Positions 1 through 6,652 are shown, numbered from the stretch's first letter. The stretch is DNA of 9,665 nucleotides from Marinobacterium_E sp035458585 (GCA_035458585.1 DATHZN010000027.1:1-9665); one strand, 5' to 3'. The notes: generated by a model from the letters alone, not told the origin. A program made the numbers and translations.

Positions 1-987
1 ATAGTCATTGGCCAAGCCGGTCGCCTGATCTGTAGTGGCGAGTTTGTAGACCCGGCGGTTGGCGGATTCGACATAGCGCCAAATAAAGTAGGCGACACCG
101 ACAGCACCCCAGATTGCTAACCAGAAGACAATCAAAGAGGAGAGTCCAAGGTGTTGAGCTACCTCTGCTAGCGCATCCTCTCTGCTAGTGCTAACCCGCC
201 CCAACACCACACGGACCACCCCTAGTCCCGGCAGCTCGACATCATGTGGCATAAAGATGAAAGTGCCATCGATTGTTTCAGCCTCAAAGAAGAGGGGAGC
301 GGCATCACTGTGAAAGGCCCTTTCATGCCGATCTCCGATGAGGGCCTCTGTTTCGGCTACCGGTAGTTGCAGTTGGCTGCGGGCAGAGGTCAAGATCTGC
401 TGTGCTAAACCCGGTTCAATGTTCTTGTAAGAGTGCAGCCATCCCTTTGAATCTCCCACCAGCAGGAACATGGGCTCATCAAAATGATACAGGGCTGCCA
501 GAAGCTGCTGACTCGTCATTCGGGTAGACAGCTCTCCTTCGGAAGGCGGCAAAGCTTCGAGTTTGTGCTCCACCTCCTCCAAAACAATCTCAGTCACGTC
601 GTGGAGTGCCTTAATTTCAAAATGCAGAGCACCGTCTCGAGCAGCCTGAAAGGCTTCGAATGCGTAGAGCGTGGCAAGTAGCACCGCTATGGCACCGAAT
701 CCAAGTGCAGACTTATTTCTAAGCGAACGAAAGTCGAGTTTCTCTAACGGATTTGCTGTATCGTCGGCAACGGCATCGGCGGAGCTGTTCAGCCCGATCA
801 GAGAGTACATAAAACACCAGCCCGACAGAGCGGCGATCAGGTTGGCAGCGCCGAAAAAAAGACAAAACCACGCCATGACATCTCGATCAAGCAGATCGAG
901 ACCGGCGGGGCTTATCAATACTAAAATCGCCCCTCCTACCCCACGCAAGGAGCGATCGATCGTATTCATATTCGAACAAAACAGCAC
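1..987 (-). CDS. Membrane diguanylate cyclase, N-terminal part: YgaP-like (DUF2892) module, extracytoplasmic sensor, start of GGDEF
   Basis: Partial gene; its 3' end lies beyond the left edge. The frame is open from position 1 to a stop at 1045-1047. Counting from the ATG at 969, residues 1-62 show the pattern of the YgaP-like membrane module: MNTIDRSLRG at the start, two hydrophobic helices (about 11-22 and 33-50), then GWCFMYSLIGLN. A third helix lies at about 90-106. A non-cytoplasmic stretch of about 165 residues follows, which I do not recognise, then a fourth helix (about 276-297). The last residues, LATTDQATGLAND, are the canonical beginning of a GGDEF domain, so the protein should make c-di-GMP at the inner membrane in response to an external signal. 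The GGDEF motif itself is outside the window, so catalytic activity cannot be judged. Start choice: a GTG at 987 has GGAG six bases upstream, an ATG at 993 lies too close to that GGAG, and the ATG at 969 best fits the family N-terminus but has no clear ribosome binding site. DsrE-like gene lies 116 bp upstream on the same strand. Confidence 0.8.
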   Translation of the reverse strand, partial: MLFCSNMNTIDRSLRGVGGAILVLISPAGLDLLDRDVMAWFCLFFGAANLIAALSGWCFMYSLIGLNSSADAVADDTANPLEKLDFRSLRNKSALGFGAIAVLLATLYAFEAFQAARDGALHFEIKALHDVTEIVLEEVEHKLEALPPSEGELSTRMTSQQLLAALYHFDEPMFLLVGDSKGWLHSYKNIEPGLAQQILTSARSQLQLPVAETEALIGDRHERAFHSDAAPLFFEAETIDGTFIFMPHDVELPGLGVVRVVLGRVSTSREDALAEVAQHLGLSSLIVFWLAIWGAVGVAYFIWRYVESANRRVYKLATTDQATGLANDY

Positions 988-1056
988 AGACATCTCCGAA
1001 CAGGACCTACAATGCAGAGGTCTCTTTATCCAAGGGCAATTTTGCTACTTTTTCCT

Positions 1057-1086
1057 AGCGGTGCGCAAACTTTAACCGCTTTGCGG
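1057..1086 (-). terminator. Overlapping inverted repeats between the DsrE-like and cyclase genes; weak terminator candidate
   Basis: Three mutually exclusive short hairpins overlap here: AGCGGT (1057-1062) with ACCGCT (1075-1080), CGCAAA (1064-1069) with TTTGCG (1080-1085), and CCGC (1076-1079) with GCGG (1083-1086). Read on the minus strand, the last one is a CCGC-AAA-GCGG stem-loop followed by TTAAAGTTT, which is a poor T-tract. It lies 18 bases past the stop of the DsrE-like gene and could attenuate transcription into the cyclase gene. The stems are short, so this may equally be chance or a small leader structure. Confidence 0.25.
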
Positions 1087-1103
1087 AAAACAGCTCAGAA
1101 AAA

Positions 1104-1565
1104 CTAGAATGCAAAGTCCTCAACTAGCAGATAGCCAATCGCTTTGTAATCGTTAATCTGTGCTGGCCCAGAGGCAGATACATCAACGTATTCAGGAAAC
1201 TCGTCCGGCTTTATATCACGCCAACTCGCATAGGTCCCGCAAACATGAACATCAACGCCTTGCGCACCCAAATCGAGGACGCCTTGATGAAGGCTTGCAA
1301 ACATACCCCTGTTCTTGGTTAATAATGCAAACTGTTCATTACCGTGGCTTACAACGGCCACATCAACGCCCGGAAATCTTTGCCGCAGTTGCTCAATAGC
1401 ACTGAGGAGCTGCGGCTGTATCTGTTGCCAGCTACTCTGACTTGGCGCCAGAATCTCGAATACAACGCCCGCCGGAGGCTCCTTCAACGACAGTACCTGC
1501 TGCAGCGATTCAGCTTTGAGCGGCATTGCCAGCAACAACAGCAGCGCTACATATAAAACTCTCAT
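1104..1565 (-). CDS. Exported DsrE-family-like protein
   Basis: Small protein of 153 residues. Residues 1-18 form a classical Sec signal peptide: MR, a Leu/Ala-rich core, then a PLKA-ES cleavage site. There is no lipobox cysteine, so a soluble periplasmic location is expected. The mature part follows the DsrE/DsrF fold pattern: a beta strand ending in VVSHG (71-75), a helix, then LGAQGVDVHVCGTYA (99-113) with the only cysteine at C109, and a C-terminal GYLLVEDFAF strand. Cytoplasmic DsrE/TusD proteins relay sulfur as cysteine persulfide; exported single-domain relatives are common in proteobacteria but poorly characterised, so the role here is inferred only. The start is supported by AGGGGGA about nine bases upstream. 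It is divergent from the MaoC gene and lies 116 bp upstream of the membrane cyclase gene on the same strand. Family assignment rests on pattern recognition without a search. Confidence 0.75.
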   Translation of the reverse strand: MRVLYVALLLLLAMPLKAESLQQVLSLKEPPAGVVFEILAPSQSSWQQIQPQLLSAIEQLRQRFPGVDVAVVSHGNEQFALLTKNRGMFASLHQGVLDLGAQGVDVHVCGTYASWRDIKPDEFPEYVDVSASGPAQINDYKAIGYLLVEDFAF

Positions 1566-1653
1566 ACTTATATCCCCCTGTCAGTTAGGATAGGTTCAGT
1601 TTAGGTGGATATTGAGCGTATACCCACAGGATCCTTGAACAAAAGAGAGATAA
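1566..1653. promoter_or_regulatory. Divergent intergenic region between DsrE-like and MaoC genes
   Basis: This 88-bp spacer must hold promoters for both flanking genes. For the plus strand a weak sigma70-like pair can be proposed: TTCAGT (1595-1600) and TATACC (1619-1624), 18 bp apart, giving a leader of roughly 23 bases. The MaoC ribosome binding site is AGAGAG just upstream of its ATG. A short direct repeat, TCAGTTAGG at 1581-1589 and TCAGTTTAGG at 1596-1605, is spaced 15 bp apart and could be a regulator site. No strong minus-strand promoter was found by eye. Confidence 0.3.
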
Positions 1654-2091
1654 ATGAAATATCTGGAAGACCTCTATGTTGGTGAACGATTCGTCAGCGA
1701 CACTTACCAACTCACTGAAGAGAATATTATCGCTTTTGCCGAGCACTTTGATCCGCAGCCTTTTCACCTCGATCATGAACAAGCTAAAGAGACATTCTTT
1801 GAGGGCCTTGCCGCCAGTGGCTGGCACACAGGCGCAGTCACCATGCGACTGATGGCGCAGACATTGCCGTTAGCAACCGGTGTTATAGGGGGTGGAGTCG
1901 ATTTACGCTGGCTGTCACCGGCGAGACCTGGCGATCTCTTACATATCGAAATTGAAATTAGAGCATTGACCGAATCTCGCTCCAAGCCCGACAGAGGAAC
2001 AGCATCCATTTTTGTTGAGACCAAAAACCAGCACGGCGAGGTGCGACAGACGATCGAGACGCGTCTACTCGTATTTAAGCGTCCGGGATAA
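1654..2091 (+). CDS. MaoC-like (R)-specific hydratase / hot-dog fold dehydratase
   Basis: A 145-residue single hot-dog domain protein. The hydratase-2 motif is clear: FAEHFDPQPFHLD (28-40), with the expected catalytic Asp33 and His38, followed by GLAASGWHT (51-59), the active-site serine-glycine segment. Members of this family add water to trans-2-enoyl-CoA thioesters to give (R)-3-hydroxyacyl-CoA, or act on related substrates such as mesaconyl- or methylmalyl-type CoA esters. The sequence does not show which substrate applies. Length agrees with the stand-alone MaoC proteins (about 140-160 residues). AGAGAG precedes the ATG at good spacing. No fatty-acid or polyhydroxyalkanoate genes are visible nearby, so pathway context is missing. 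The next plus-strand gene starts 93 bp downstream, with an inverted repeat in between. Confidence 0.88.
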   Translation: MKYLEDLYVGERFVSDTYQLTEENIIAFAEHFDPQPFHLDHEQAKETFFEGLAASGWHTGAVTMRLMAQTLPLATGVIGGGVDLRWLSPARPGDLLHIEIEIRALTESRSKPDRGTASIFVETKNQHGEVRQTIETRLLVFKRPG

Positions 2092-2140
2092 ATAGAATGT
2101 CGGCCTGCTGAATCGCAACCAATCAAAACCCTTGCTAGCG

Positions 2141-2161
2141 GTTTGTAGTCTAGACTCAAAC
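2141..2161. promoter_or_regulatory. 21-bp imperfect palindrome in the leader of the HD-GYP gene
   Basis: GTTTG-T-AGTCT (2141-2151) is followed directly by its near-complement AGACT-CAAAC (2152-2161). Ten base pairs match, with one unpaired T at 2146, and the centre AGTCTAGACT is a perfect 10-bp palindrome. It ends 23 bp before the HD-GYP start codon. A dimeric regulator operator is the most natural reading; a small mRNA hairpin is possible but would have no loop. No T-tract follows, so it is not a standard terminator for the MaoC gene. Confidence 0.35.
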
Positions 2162-2184
2162 TAACCTAACAGGTTATTGAGGCG

Positions 2185-3663
2185 ATGAAAGCGGATAGTC
2201 GATCTGAAAGCGCAATTTTTGTTCTAGATAATTCTCCCAGCTTGCTGGCGCTCTATAAAGCAGAGTTGGAGGAGTTAGATGAGCAGGTTGAGATCTTCCG
2301 AGAGGGTAGTACCGCCCTTCAATATGCTCGGAAAAAGCCTCCCAAACTGATCATTCTGGGCGCCCAACTGGTCGATACCAATTGCATAGATCTATTGACT
2401 CATTGGCGAAATGAAAAAATCTTTATCAATACGCCGTTCATCGTTATTTCGTCATCAGAGTCTTTAGAGTTTCGCGATCAGTGTTTCCAGCTTGGTGTTG
2501 CCGATTTTATTCCGCGCAAAGCCAATCAAGAGTATCTGATTGCCCACGTAAAAGCCGTGCTGGAGCGCATTGAAGGAGAGCGCCAAGAGGTCTTGCTAGA
2601 GACAACGCAGGTTCGCGTGCTGGTTGCCGAGGATAGTCTTCCCATTCAGTCACTCTATCACCTTCTATTGAGTGAGATGGGTGCCCATGCACAGCTCTGC
2701 TCCGATGGACAGGAGGCTCTCGACTACCTTCATCAGAATTCAACCGAGGTTGACCTGCTGATTACCGATCTTGAAATGCCGCGTCTGTCAGGCCAGGAGC
2801 TGTTGCAGGCGGTACGTACTGACCGGCGCTTTGATACACTCCCGATTATCGTTGTGACTCAATTTAATGCGCTAGAGACAGCCGTTAACCTGCTGCGAAG
2901 CGGTGCTACAGATTACATCCACAAACCCTTCCGGCCTGAGGAACTTCAAGCCCGCATCAACACCCACTTGCACAACAGCCGCCTATTACGACAGCAAAAA
3001 GTGTTGACTCATCAATTGCGCGAGCTCAACGACTCACTCGAGCTCAAAGTACAAGAGCGCACGCTGGAGCTTGATGAAGCGAATAAAGAGATGATCCTCA
3101 AGCTCGCTCTTGTCTGCGACTTGAAAGATGAAGACACGGGGAACCACATCCACCGTGTCCGTCTCTATTGCCAAGAACTGGCACGCGCAGCAGGCATTCC
3201 TGAAGAGGAGTCAGAGCACTTTGGCTACTCAAGCATGCTGCATGATGTCGGCAAAGTCGGAATACCTGATAGGATTTTGAAAAAACCCGGTCCTCTGAAC
3301 GACGAGGAGTGGGCAATCATGCGCACCCACACCATTAAAGGTGCTGAACTTCTCGGCGATAAGCCCTTCTTTCGTGTAGCCCGTGAAATTGCTCAATATC
3401 ATCATGAGCGAGTCGATGGTACCGGTTACCCAGGGGGTTTAGCAGGCGAGGAAATTCCCCTATCAGCGCGCATCGCGGCGGTTGTAGACGTGTATGACGC
3501 TCTGACCTCTAAGCGTTGTTACAAGGAGGCGTGGACAATTGAAGCGGCTCTGGAAGAGCTGCAACGCATGACCGCGGGACACCTAGACATGAATCTGGTC
3601 AAACTGATGCAACAGCTGCAACGTGAGGGGAAATTGGACTACATTCGCCAACATTATCCCTGA
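2185..3663 (+). CDS. Response regulator REC-REC-HD-GYP, c-di-GMP phosphodiesterase
   Basis: A 492-residue cytoplasmic protein with three domains. Receiver 1 (about 11-125) is degenerate: the position of the phosphorylatable aspartate reads LIILGAQ, with Gly59 in its place. Receiver 2 (about 144-257) is intact, with acidic pair E149/D150, phospho-acceptor D195 in LLITDLEMP, T225 and K247. A coiled-coil-like linker (about 265-305) leads to the HD-GYP domain (about 305-480). This domain has DTGNHIHRV, the metal-binding HD pair H353/D354 in MLHDVGKVGIPD, HHERVDGTGYP (406-416) and VVDVYDAL, so all main catalytic motifs are present. HD-GYP domains hydrolyse c-di-GMP to pGpG and/or GMP. No histidine kinase gene is adjacent, so this is an orphan regulator. 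The only usable ATG has GAGG unusually close (2 bases) and AGG at 11 bases, so translation may be modest. The stop overlaps the convergent transporter gene by 10 bp. Confidence 0.95.
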   Translation: MKADSRSESAIFVLDNSPSLLALYKAELEELDEQVEIFREGSTALQYARKKPPKLIILGAQLVDTNCIDLLTHWRNEKIFINTPFIVISSSESLEFRDQCFQLGVADFIPRKANQEYLIAHVKAVLERIEGERQEVLLETTQVRVLVAEDSLPIQSLYHLLLSEMGAHAQLCSDGQEALDYLHQNSTEVDLLITDLEMPRLSGQELLQAVRTDRRFDTLPIIVVTQFNALETAVNLLRSGATDYIHKPFRPEELQARINTHLHNSRLLRQQKVLTHQLRELNDSLELKVQERTLELDEANKEMILKLALVCDLKDEDTGNHIHRVRLYCQELARAAGIPEEESEHFGYSSMLHDVGKVGIPDRILKKPGPLNDEEWAIMRTHTIKGAELLGDKPFFRVAREIAQYHHERVDGTGYPGGLAGEEIPLSARIAAVVDVYDALTSKRCYKEAWTIEAALEELQRMTAGHLDMNLVKLMQQLQREGKLDYIRQHYP

Positions 3664-5330
3664 GGGGCCTTAGCCTCTCGGTGCCGTTGGATGTAATCCA
3701 GAGCCTGACGCAACGCATCGGTACGTGAGTGTGTAAATTGCTCCAGTGGCAAATGCTCGCTAAGCCCAAGGTTTAACAACTTCTCTTTAGCCAGATCTGA
3801 TCCAACCACCACGCCGACATGCTTACCCATATCCAGAGCTTCAACAATGACATTCTCGAGTGACAACGACATCGTGTCGTCAAGAAAGGTCACATCGCTA
3901 ATGTCGAATATGACCGCGTCGTGTCGTTCAATGTATTTGCGCTCGCGCGCCAGCGCCTTGGAGACACCAAAAATCATTGCGCCGGACAGATAGAAAAGAA
4001 GCAGACGTCCGTCAGCAGAGTTAAGTAACTCGCGCTGCTCCTCATCAAGAGGGATAGAGTCATCGACATCGGACATAGACTTGATATTCTCGGCCTCAGC
4101 CGCCGAGAGTTTCTGAATAATAATGACGTTAGCCACGAAGACACCGACGCCAACTGCCACCATCAGGTCGACGAGAACGGTCAGAATCAGGACCGCATAC
4201 ATAATCAGCGTACTGTGTTTTGAAACCTTGTGAGCGCGGCGAATAAAGGACCAGTCAAGGATATCCAGTCCCACTTTTACTGCAATGCCGGCCAACACCG
4301 CCAGTGGAATGGTTTCGATCAGCGTTGCCAGGCCAAACACCGCAATGAAGAGCGCGACCACGCGGATCACTCCCGACAGCGCCGTTCGCCCGCCCGCCTG
4401 AATATTGACCACCGTTCCCATAGTGGCACCGGCACCGGGCAGACCACCAAAAAAGCCGGAAACGATATTCCCCAACCCCTGCCCCACCAACTCTTTATTG
4501 GAGTCGTGCTCAGTGCGAGTCAGGTTATCGGCAATAACCGATGTCAGCATTGAGTCTATACACCCCAACATTCCGAGCACCATGGCATCGACCAACATCA
4601 CCCCAAGCTGTTCATGAGTAAAGTGCGGCATTACCAACGAGGGCAAAGAAGCATCAATTTCACCAATACGACGCACATCAATGTCGGCCATCAGATAGAG
4701 CGCGGAAAAGATCGAAATGCCAATCAGCGCAATCAACTGAGGTGGTACATATTTTTTTATGCGTGCTGGGGTTTTGAAGAGTACAGCGAGCGCAAGCACG
4801 AACAGCAAAAACTCAGCCGCACGAATATTCATCAGTAGCTCTGGAATCGCCAGCAGACTGCCAATCACTCCGCCAGGTGGTGCAGCCTGCCCAAGGGCCG
4901 GACCTAACTGCATCAGAATCAATATTACGCCAATCCCTGACATGAAGCCCGAGACGACCGAGTAAGGCATAAGCGTGATGTACTTACCCAGACGCATAAA
5001 GCCGAAAGCGATCTGGAAAAGGCCGGCCATAATAACAACAGTAAAAGCCATCGCTAGCCCATTATCGGGATTGGCCGCTATCATTGAGCTAACAACAGCG
5101 GTCATCACAACCGTCATGGGCCCGGTCGGTTCGGAAATGAGCGTGGACGTACCACCAAAAAGCGCGGCAAATAGACCAATCAAGATAGCACCGTAGAGGC
5201 CTGCCTCGGCACCAGCACCCGAGGCAACGCCGAAGGTGAGCGCTAACGGCAGTGATACGACGGCGGCAGTAACTCCTCCGAGGAGGTCGCCTCGGAGATT
5301 ACTCAGATTTAGCCGATTCAGTGCCAGCAT
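3654..5330 (-). CDS. SulP (SLC26) family anion transporter with STAS domain, BicA-like
   Basis: A 558-residue inner-membrane transporter from the ATG at 5330. The membrane part (about 1-405) is strongly hydrophobic with many helices. It carries FGVASGAGAEAGLYGA, then SEPTGPMTVVMTAV (66-79), GCIDSMLTSVIADNLTRTEH (256-275) and AGATMGTVVNIQAGGRTALS. D259 probably corresponds to the sodium-site aspartate of BicA. The cytoplasmic STAS domain (about 427-550) has FDISDVTFLDDT. From memory the whole chain aligns closely with cyanobacterial BicA, a Na+-dependent bicarbonate importer, including the N-terminal length before LRGD. SulP members also carry sulfate and other anions, so the substrate remains inferred. 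An in-frame TTG at 5348 would add six residues but lacks a ribosome binding site, whereas GAGGG lies 11 bases before the ATG. Apparent last gene of an operon, 29 bp after the aldo/keto reductase gene. No carboxysome or carbon-fixation genes are seen. Confidence 0.92.
   Translation of the reverse strand: MLALNRLNLSNLRGDLLGGVTAAVVSLPLALTFGVASGAGAEAGLYGAILIGLFAALFGGTSTLISEPTGPMTVVMTAVVSSMIAANPDNGLAMAFTVVIMAGLFQIAFGFMRLGKYITLMPYSVVSGFMSGIGVILILMQLGPALGQAAPPGGVIGSLLAIPELLMNIRAAEFLLFVLALAVLFKTPARIKKYVPPQLIALIGISIFSALYLMADIDVRRIGEIDASLPSLVMPHFTHEQLGVMLVDAMVLGMLGCIDSMLTSVIADNLTRTEHDSNKELVGQGLGNIVSGFFGGLPGAGATMGTVVNIQAGGRTALSGVIRVVALFIAVFGLATLIETIPLAVLAGIAVKVGLDILDWSFIRRAHKVSKHSTLIMYAVLILTVLVDLMVAVGVGVFVANVIIIQKLSAAEAENIKSMSDVDDSIPLDEEQRELLNSADGRLLLFYLSGAMIFGVSKALARERKYIERHDAVIFDISDVTFLDDTMSLSLENVIVEALDMGKHVGVVVGSDLAKEKLLNLGLSEHLPLEQFTHSRTDALRQALDYIQRHREAKAPQG
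3662..3679. terminator. Hairpin at the convergent gene ends; possible bidirectional terminator
   Basis: GAGGGGC (3662-3668), loop CTTA, GCCTCTC (3673-3679) form a 7-bp stem with one G-T wobble. It begins inside the HD-GYP stop codon and lies within the last codons of the opposing transporter gene. No T-run follows on either strand, so intrinsic termination would be weak. The placement at a tail-to-tail junction is the reason for listing it; it also encodes transporter residues, so it may be coincidental. Confidence 0.25.
5276..5297 (-). repeat. Perfect 8-bp inverted repeat in the early transporter coding region
   Basis: On the plus strand CTCCGAGG (5276-5283), loop AGGTCG, CCTCGGAG (5290-5297). 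In the transporter mRNA this is a GC-rich 8-bp stem with a 6-base loop, about 33 bases after the start codon and covering the codons for the conserved LRGDLLG segment. A stable hairpin this near the start could slow translation initiation or early elongation. It may also simply reflect codon choice for a repeated Leu/Gly/Arg stretch. Confidence 0.35.
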
Positions 5331-5359
5331 CTTGGATCTTACCCTCAATCAGTATCGTT

Positions 5360-6340
5360 TCAGATGCCGCCACGAATGTGCGCACGCACCCGGTCAAAGT
5401 AGAATTTTGCTAGTCGTTCATGGGTAGCGCTATCAAGCGCGGGCAGCTCGGAGGCTCTGGCATTGCGCTCTATTTGATCTCTACGAGTGACACCCGCGAT
5501 CACTGTGGATATTTGCGGTTGATCTAAAATCCACCGCAACGCTGCGTCAACAAGCGCCATACCGTCTGGTAACAACCCTTTGGCCTCCTCGACCAGATCT
5601 ACCCCTTTTTCAAAGGGGATACCGTTAAACGTCTCGCCTACATGGAATGCAGCGCCGTCGCGATTGTAATGACGGTGGTCGCCCTCCTCAAACTGCTGCT
5701 GTTTGGACATTTTACCCGCTAACAGGCCACTCGCGAGCGGTAAGCGCACAATGATGCCAACATCAGCCTCGGCGGCAGCAGGCAAAAGTCGCTCCACTGC
5801 ATCCTGACGGAAAAGATTAAACAAAATCTGTAGGCTGCTCAGCTTGGGATGTTGAAGCGCGAATAGGGCCTCGTCGATCATCTCAACACTAGCACCAAAG
5901 TGAGCGATGAGCCCCTCTTGTTGCAGATCTTCCATCCAAGTCAGGATCTCACCGTCAAACAGAACCTCAGAGGGGACACAGTGCAACTGAGCAAGATCGA
6001 TCTGCTCAACTCCAAGGCGCTGGGCCGAACCTTGCAGGCTTTCGCGAATTGCCGCTTTGCTGTAACCATTGGGGTACAGATCAGAATTACGACCCACCTT
6101 GGTCGCGATTAGCGGGGGGTTTGTCTGGGCGGCCCGCCAACTACCGATGCGACTTTCAGACAGTCCTGCACCGTAAACATCAGCGGTATCGAAAAATGTA
6201 ACGCCTTGTTGAACCGCCTGATCCAGAATCGCACTCGCTTCACTATCCTCCAGCGAACCAAAATCGTTGCCTAACTGCCAACAGCCGAGGCCAATCTCTG
6301 AAACCCTGAGACCTGATTTTCCCAAAGTGCGATATTTCAT
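5360..6340 (-). CDS. Aldo/keto reductase
   Basis: A 326-residue NADPH-dependent oxidoreductase of the aldo/keto reductase superfamily, a cytoplasmic (beta/alpha)8 barrel. The N-terminus MKYRTLGKSGLRVSEIGLGC is typical. The catalytic tetrad is visible: D51 and Y56 in FFDTADVYG, K81 in IATKVG, and H120 in IDLAQLH. The cofactor-binding end is represented by STVIAGVTRRDQIERN near the C-terminus. It belongs to the long-loop subgroup related to potassium-channel beta subunits and to YdhF/YghZ-like reductases; the substrate cannot be read from sequence. GAGGA lies about ten bases before the ATG. It sits in the middle of the minus-strand cluster, 30 bp after the RRM gene and 29 bp before the transporter gene, without a terminator in either gap, so the three are probably co-transcribed. 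Confidence 0.93.
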   Translation of the reverse strand: MKYRTLGKSGLRVSEIGLGCWQLGNDFGSLEDSEASAILDQAVQQGVTFFDTADVYGAGLSESRIGSWRAAQTNPPLIATKVGRNSDLYPNGYSKAAIRESLQGSAQRLGVEQIDLAQLHCVPSEVLFDGEILTWMEDLQQEGLIAHFGASVEMIDEALFALQHPKLSSLQILFNLFRQDAVERLLPAAAEADVGIIVRLPLASGLLAGKMSKQQQFEEGDHRHYNRDGAAFHVGETFNGIPFEKGVDLVEEAKGLLPDGMALVDAALRWILDQPQISTVIAGVTRRDQIERNARASELPALDSATHERLAKFYFDRVRAHIRGGI

Positions 6341-6370
6341 GATTTTTCTATCCTCTCAAGCGGCGAGTTG

Positions 6371-6619
6371 TCAGACGCTCTTCTCTTCTGCTTTTTTCAC
6401 GCGAATCTGATTGCCATTTACCAAAGAGTTGTTGAGATTTTTCATAGCCGCTTTGGCTTCGCCCGCTTTGGGCATCTCAACGAACCCGAAGCCTTTTGAG
6501 CCACCGGTCACTGGATCCATCACCAGATTGCAGTACTGTACGCTGCCATAGGCTTCAAACAGTTCAAGGAGTTCGGCTTCGGTTGTAGAGCGAGCGAGAT
6601 TACGAACGAGTAACTTCAT
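6371..6619 (-). CDS. Small RNA-binding protein with one RRM domain
   Basis: An 82-residue protein made of one RNA recognition motif and a short basic tail. RNP2 is LLVRNL (3-8) and RNP1 is KGFGFVEM (42-49), with the aromatic residues F44 and F46 that stack on RNA bases. This is the bacterial Rbp type found in cyanobacteria and many proteobacteria, proposed to bind single-stranded RNA, sometimes linked to cold or stress adaptation. Its targets here are unknown. The frame also has an ATG at 6658, giving 13 extra residues, but 6619 is chosen for three reasons: AGGA lies eight bases upstream, MKLLVRNL matches the family N-terminus, and a TATACT -10-like box lies between the two ATGs. First gene of the apparent RRM, reductase, transporter operon. 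Confidence 0.92.
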   Translation of the reverse strand: MKLLVRNLARSTTEAELLELFEAYGSVQYCNLVMDPVTGGSKGFGFVEMPKAGEAKAAMKNLNNSLVNGNQIRVKKAEEKSV

Positions 6620-6646
6620 AAGATGGTCCTGTTGAACTGAGGTTAA

Positions 6647-6652
6647 AGTATA
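6647..6652 (-). promoter_or_regulatory. Candidate -10 box for the RRM operon
   Basis: On the minus strand TATACT matches the sigma70 -10 consensus at five of six positions. The implied transcription start near 6640 would give a leader of about 20 bases containing the AGGA ribosome binding site. No good -35 hexamer stands at 17-18 bp; the best is about AGGCTG. If real, this promoter excludes the longer RRM start at 6658 from the main transcript. Confidence 0.4.

Noticed and set aside
671..1075. Plus-strand ORF of 134 codons opposite the cyclase gene
   Set aside because: The minus-strand frame gives a coherent protein with helices and the GGDEF start; the plus-strand product has low-complexity Ser/Ala/Arg composition and no domain pattern.
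1773..2159. Minus-strand ORF of 128 codons opposite the MaoC gene
   Set aside because: Covers the conserved hydratase-2 coding region on the other strand, and has no recognisable features of its own.
4230..4553. Plus-strand ORF of 107 codons inside the transporter gene
   Set aside because: Antisense to a highly conserved SulP membrane region; composition rich in His, Gln and Arg is typical of a shadow frame.
5331..5348. TTG start at 5348 for the transporter
   Set aside because: No ribosome binding site upstream, and the ATG at 5330 gives the same N-terminal length as BicA.
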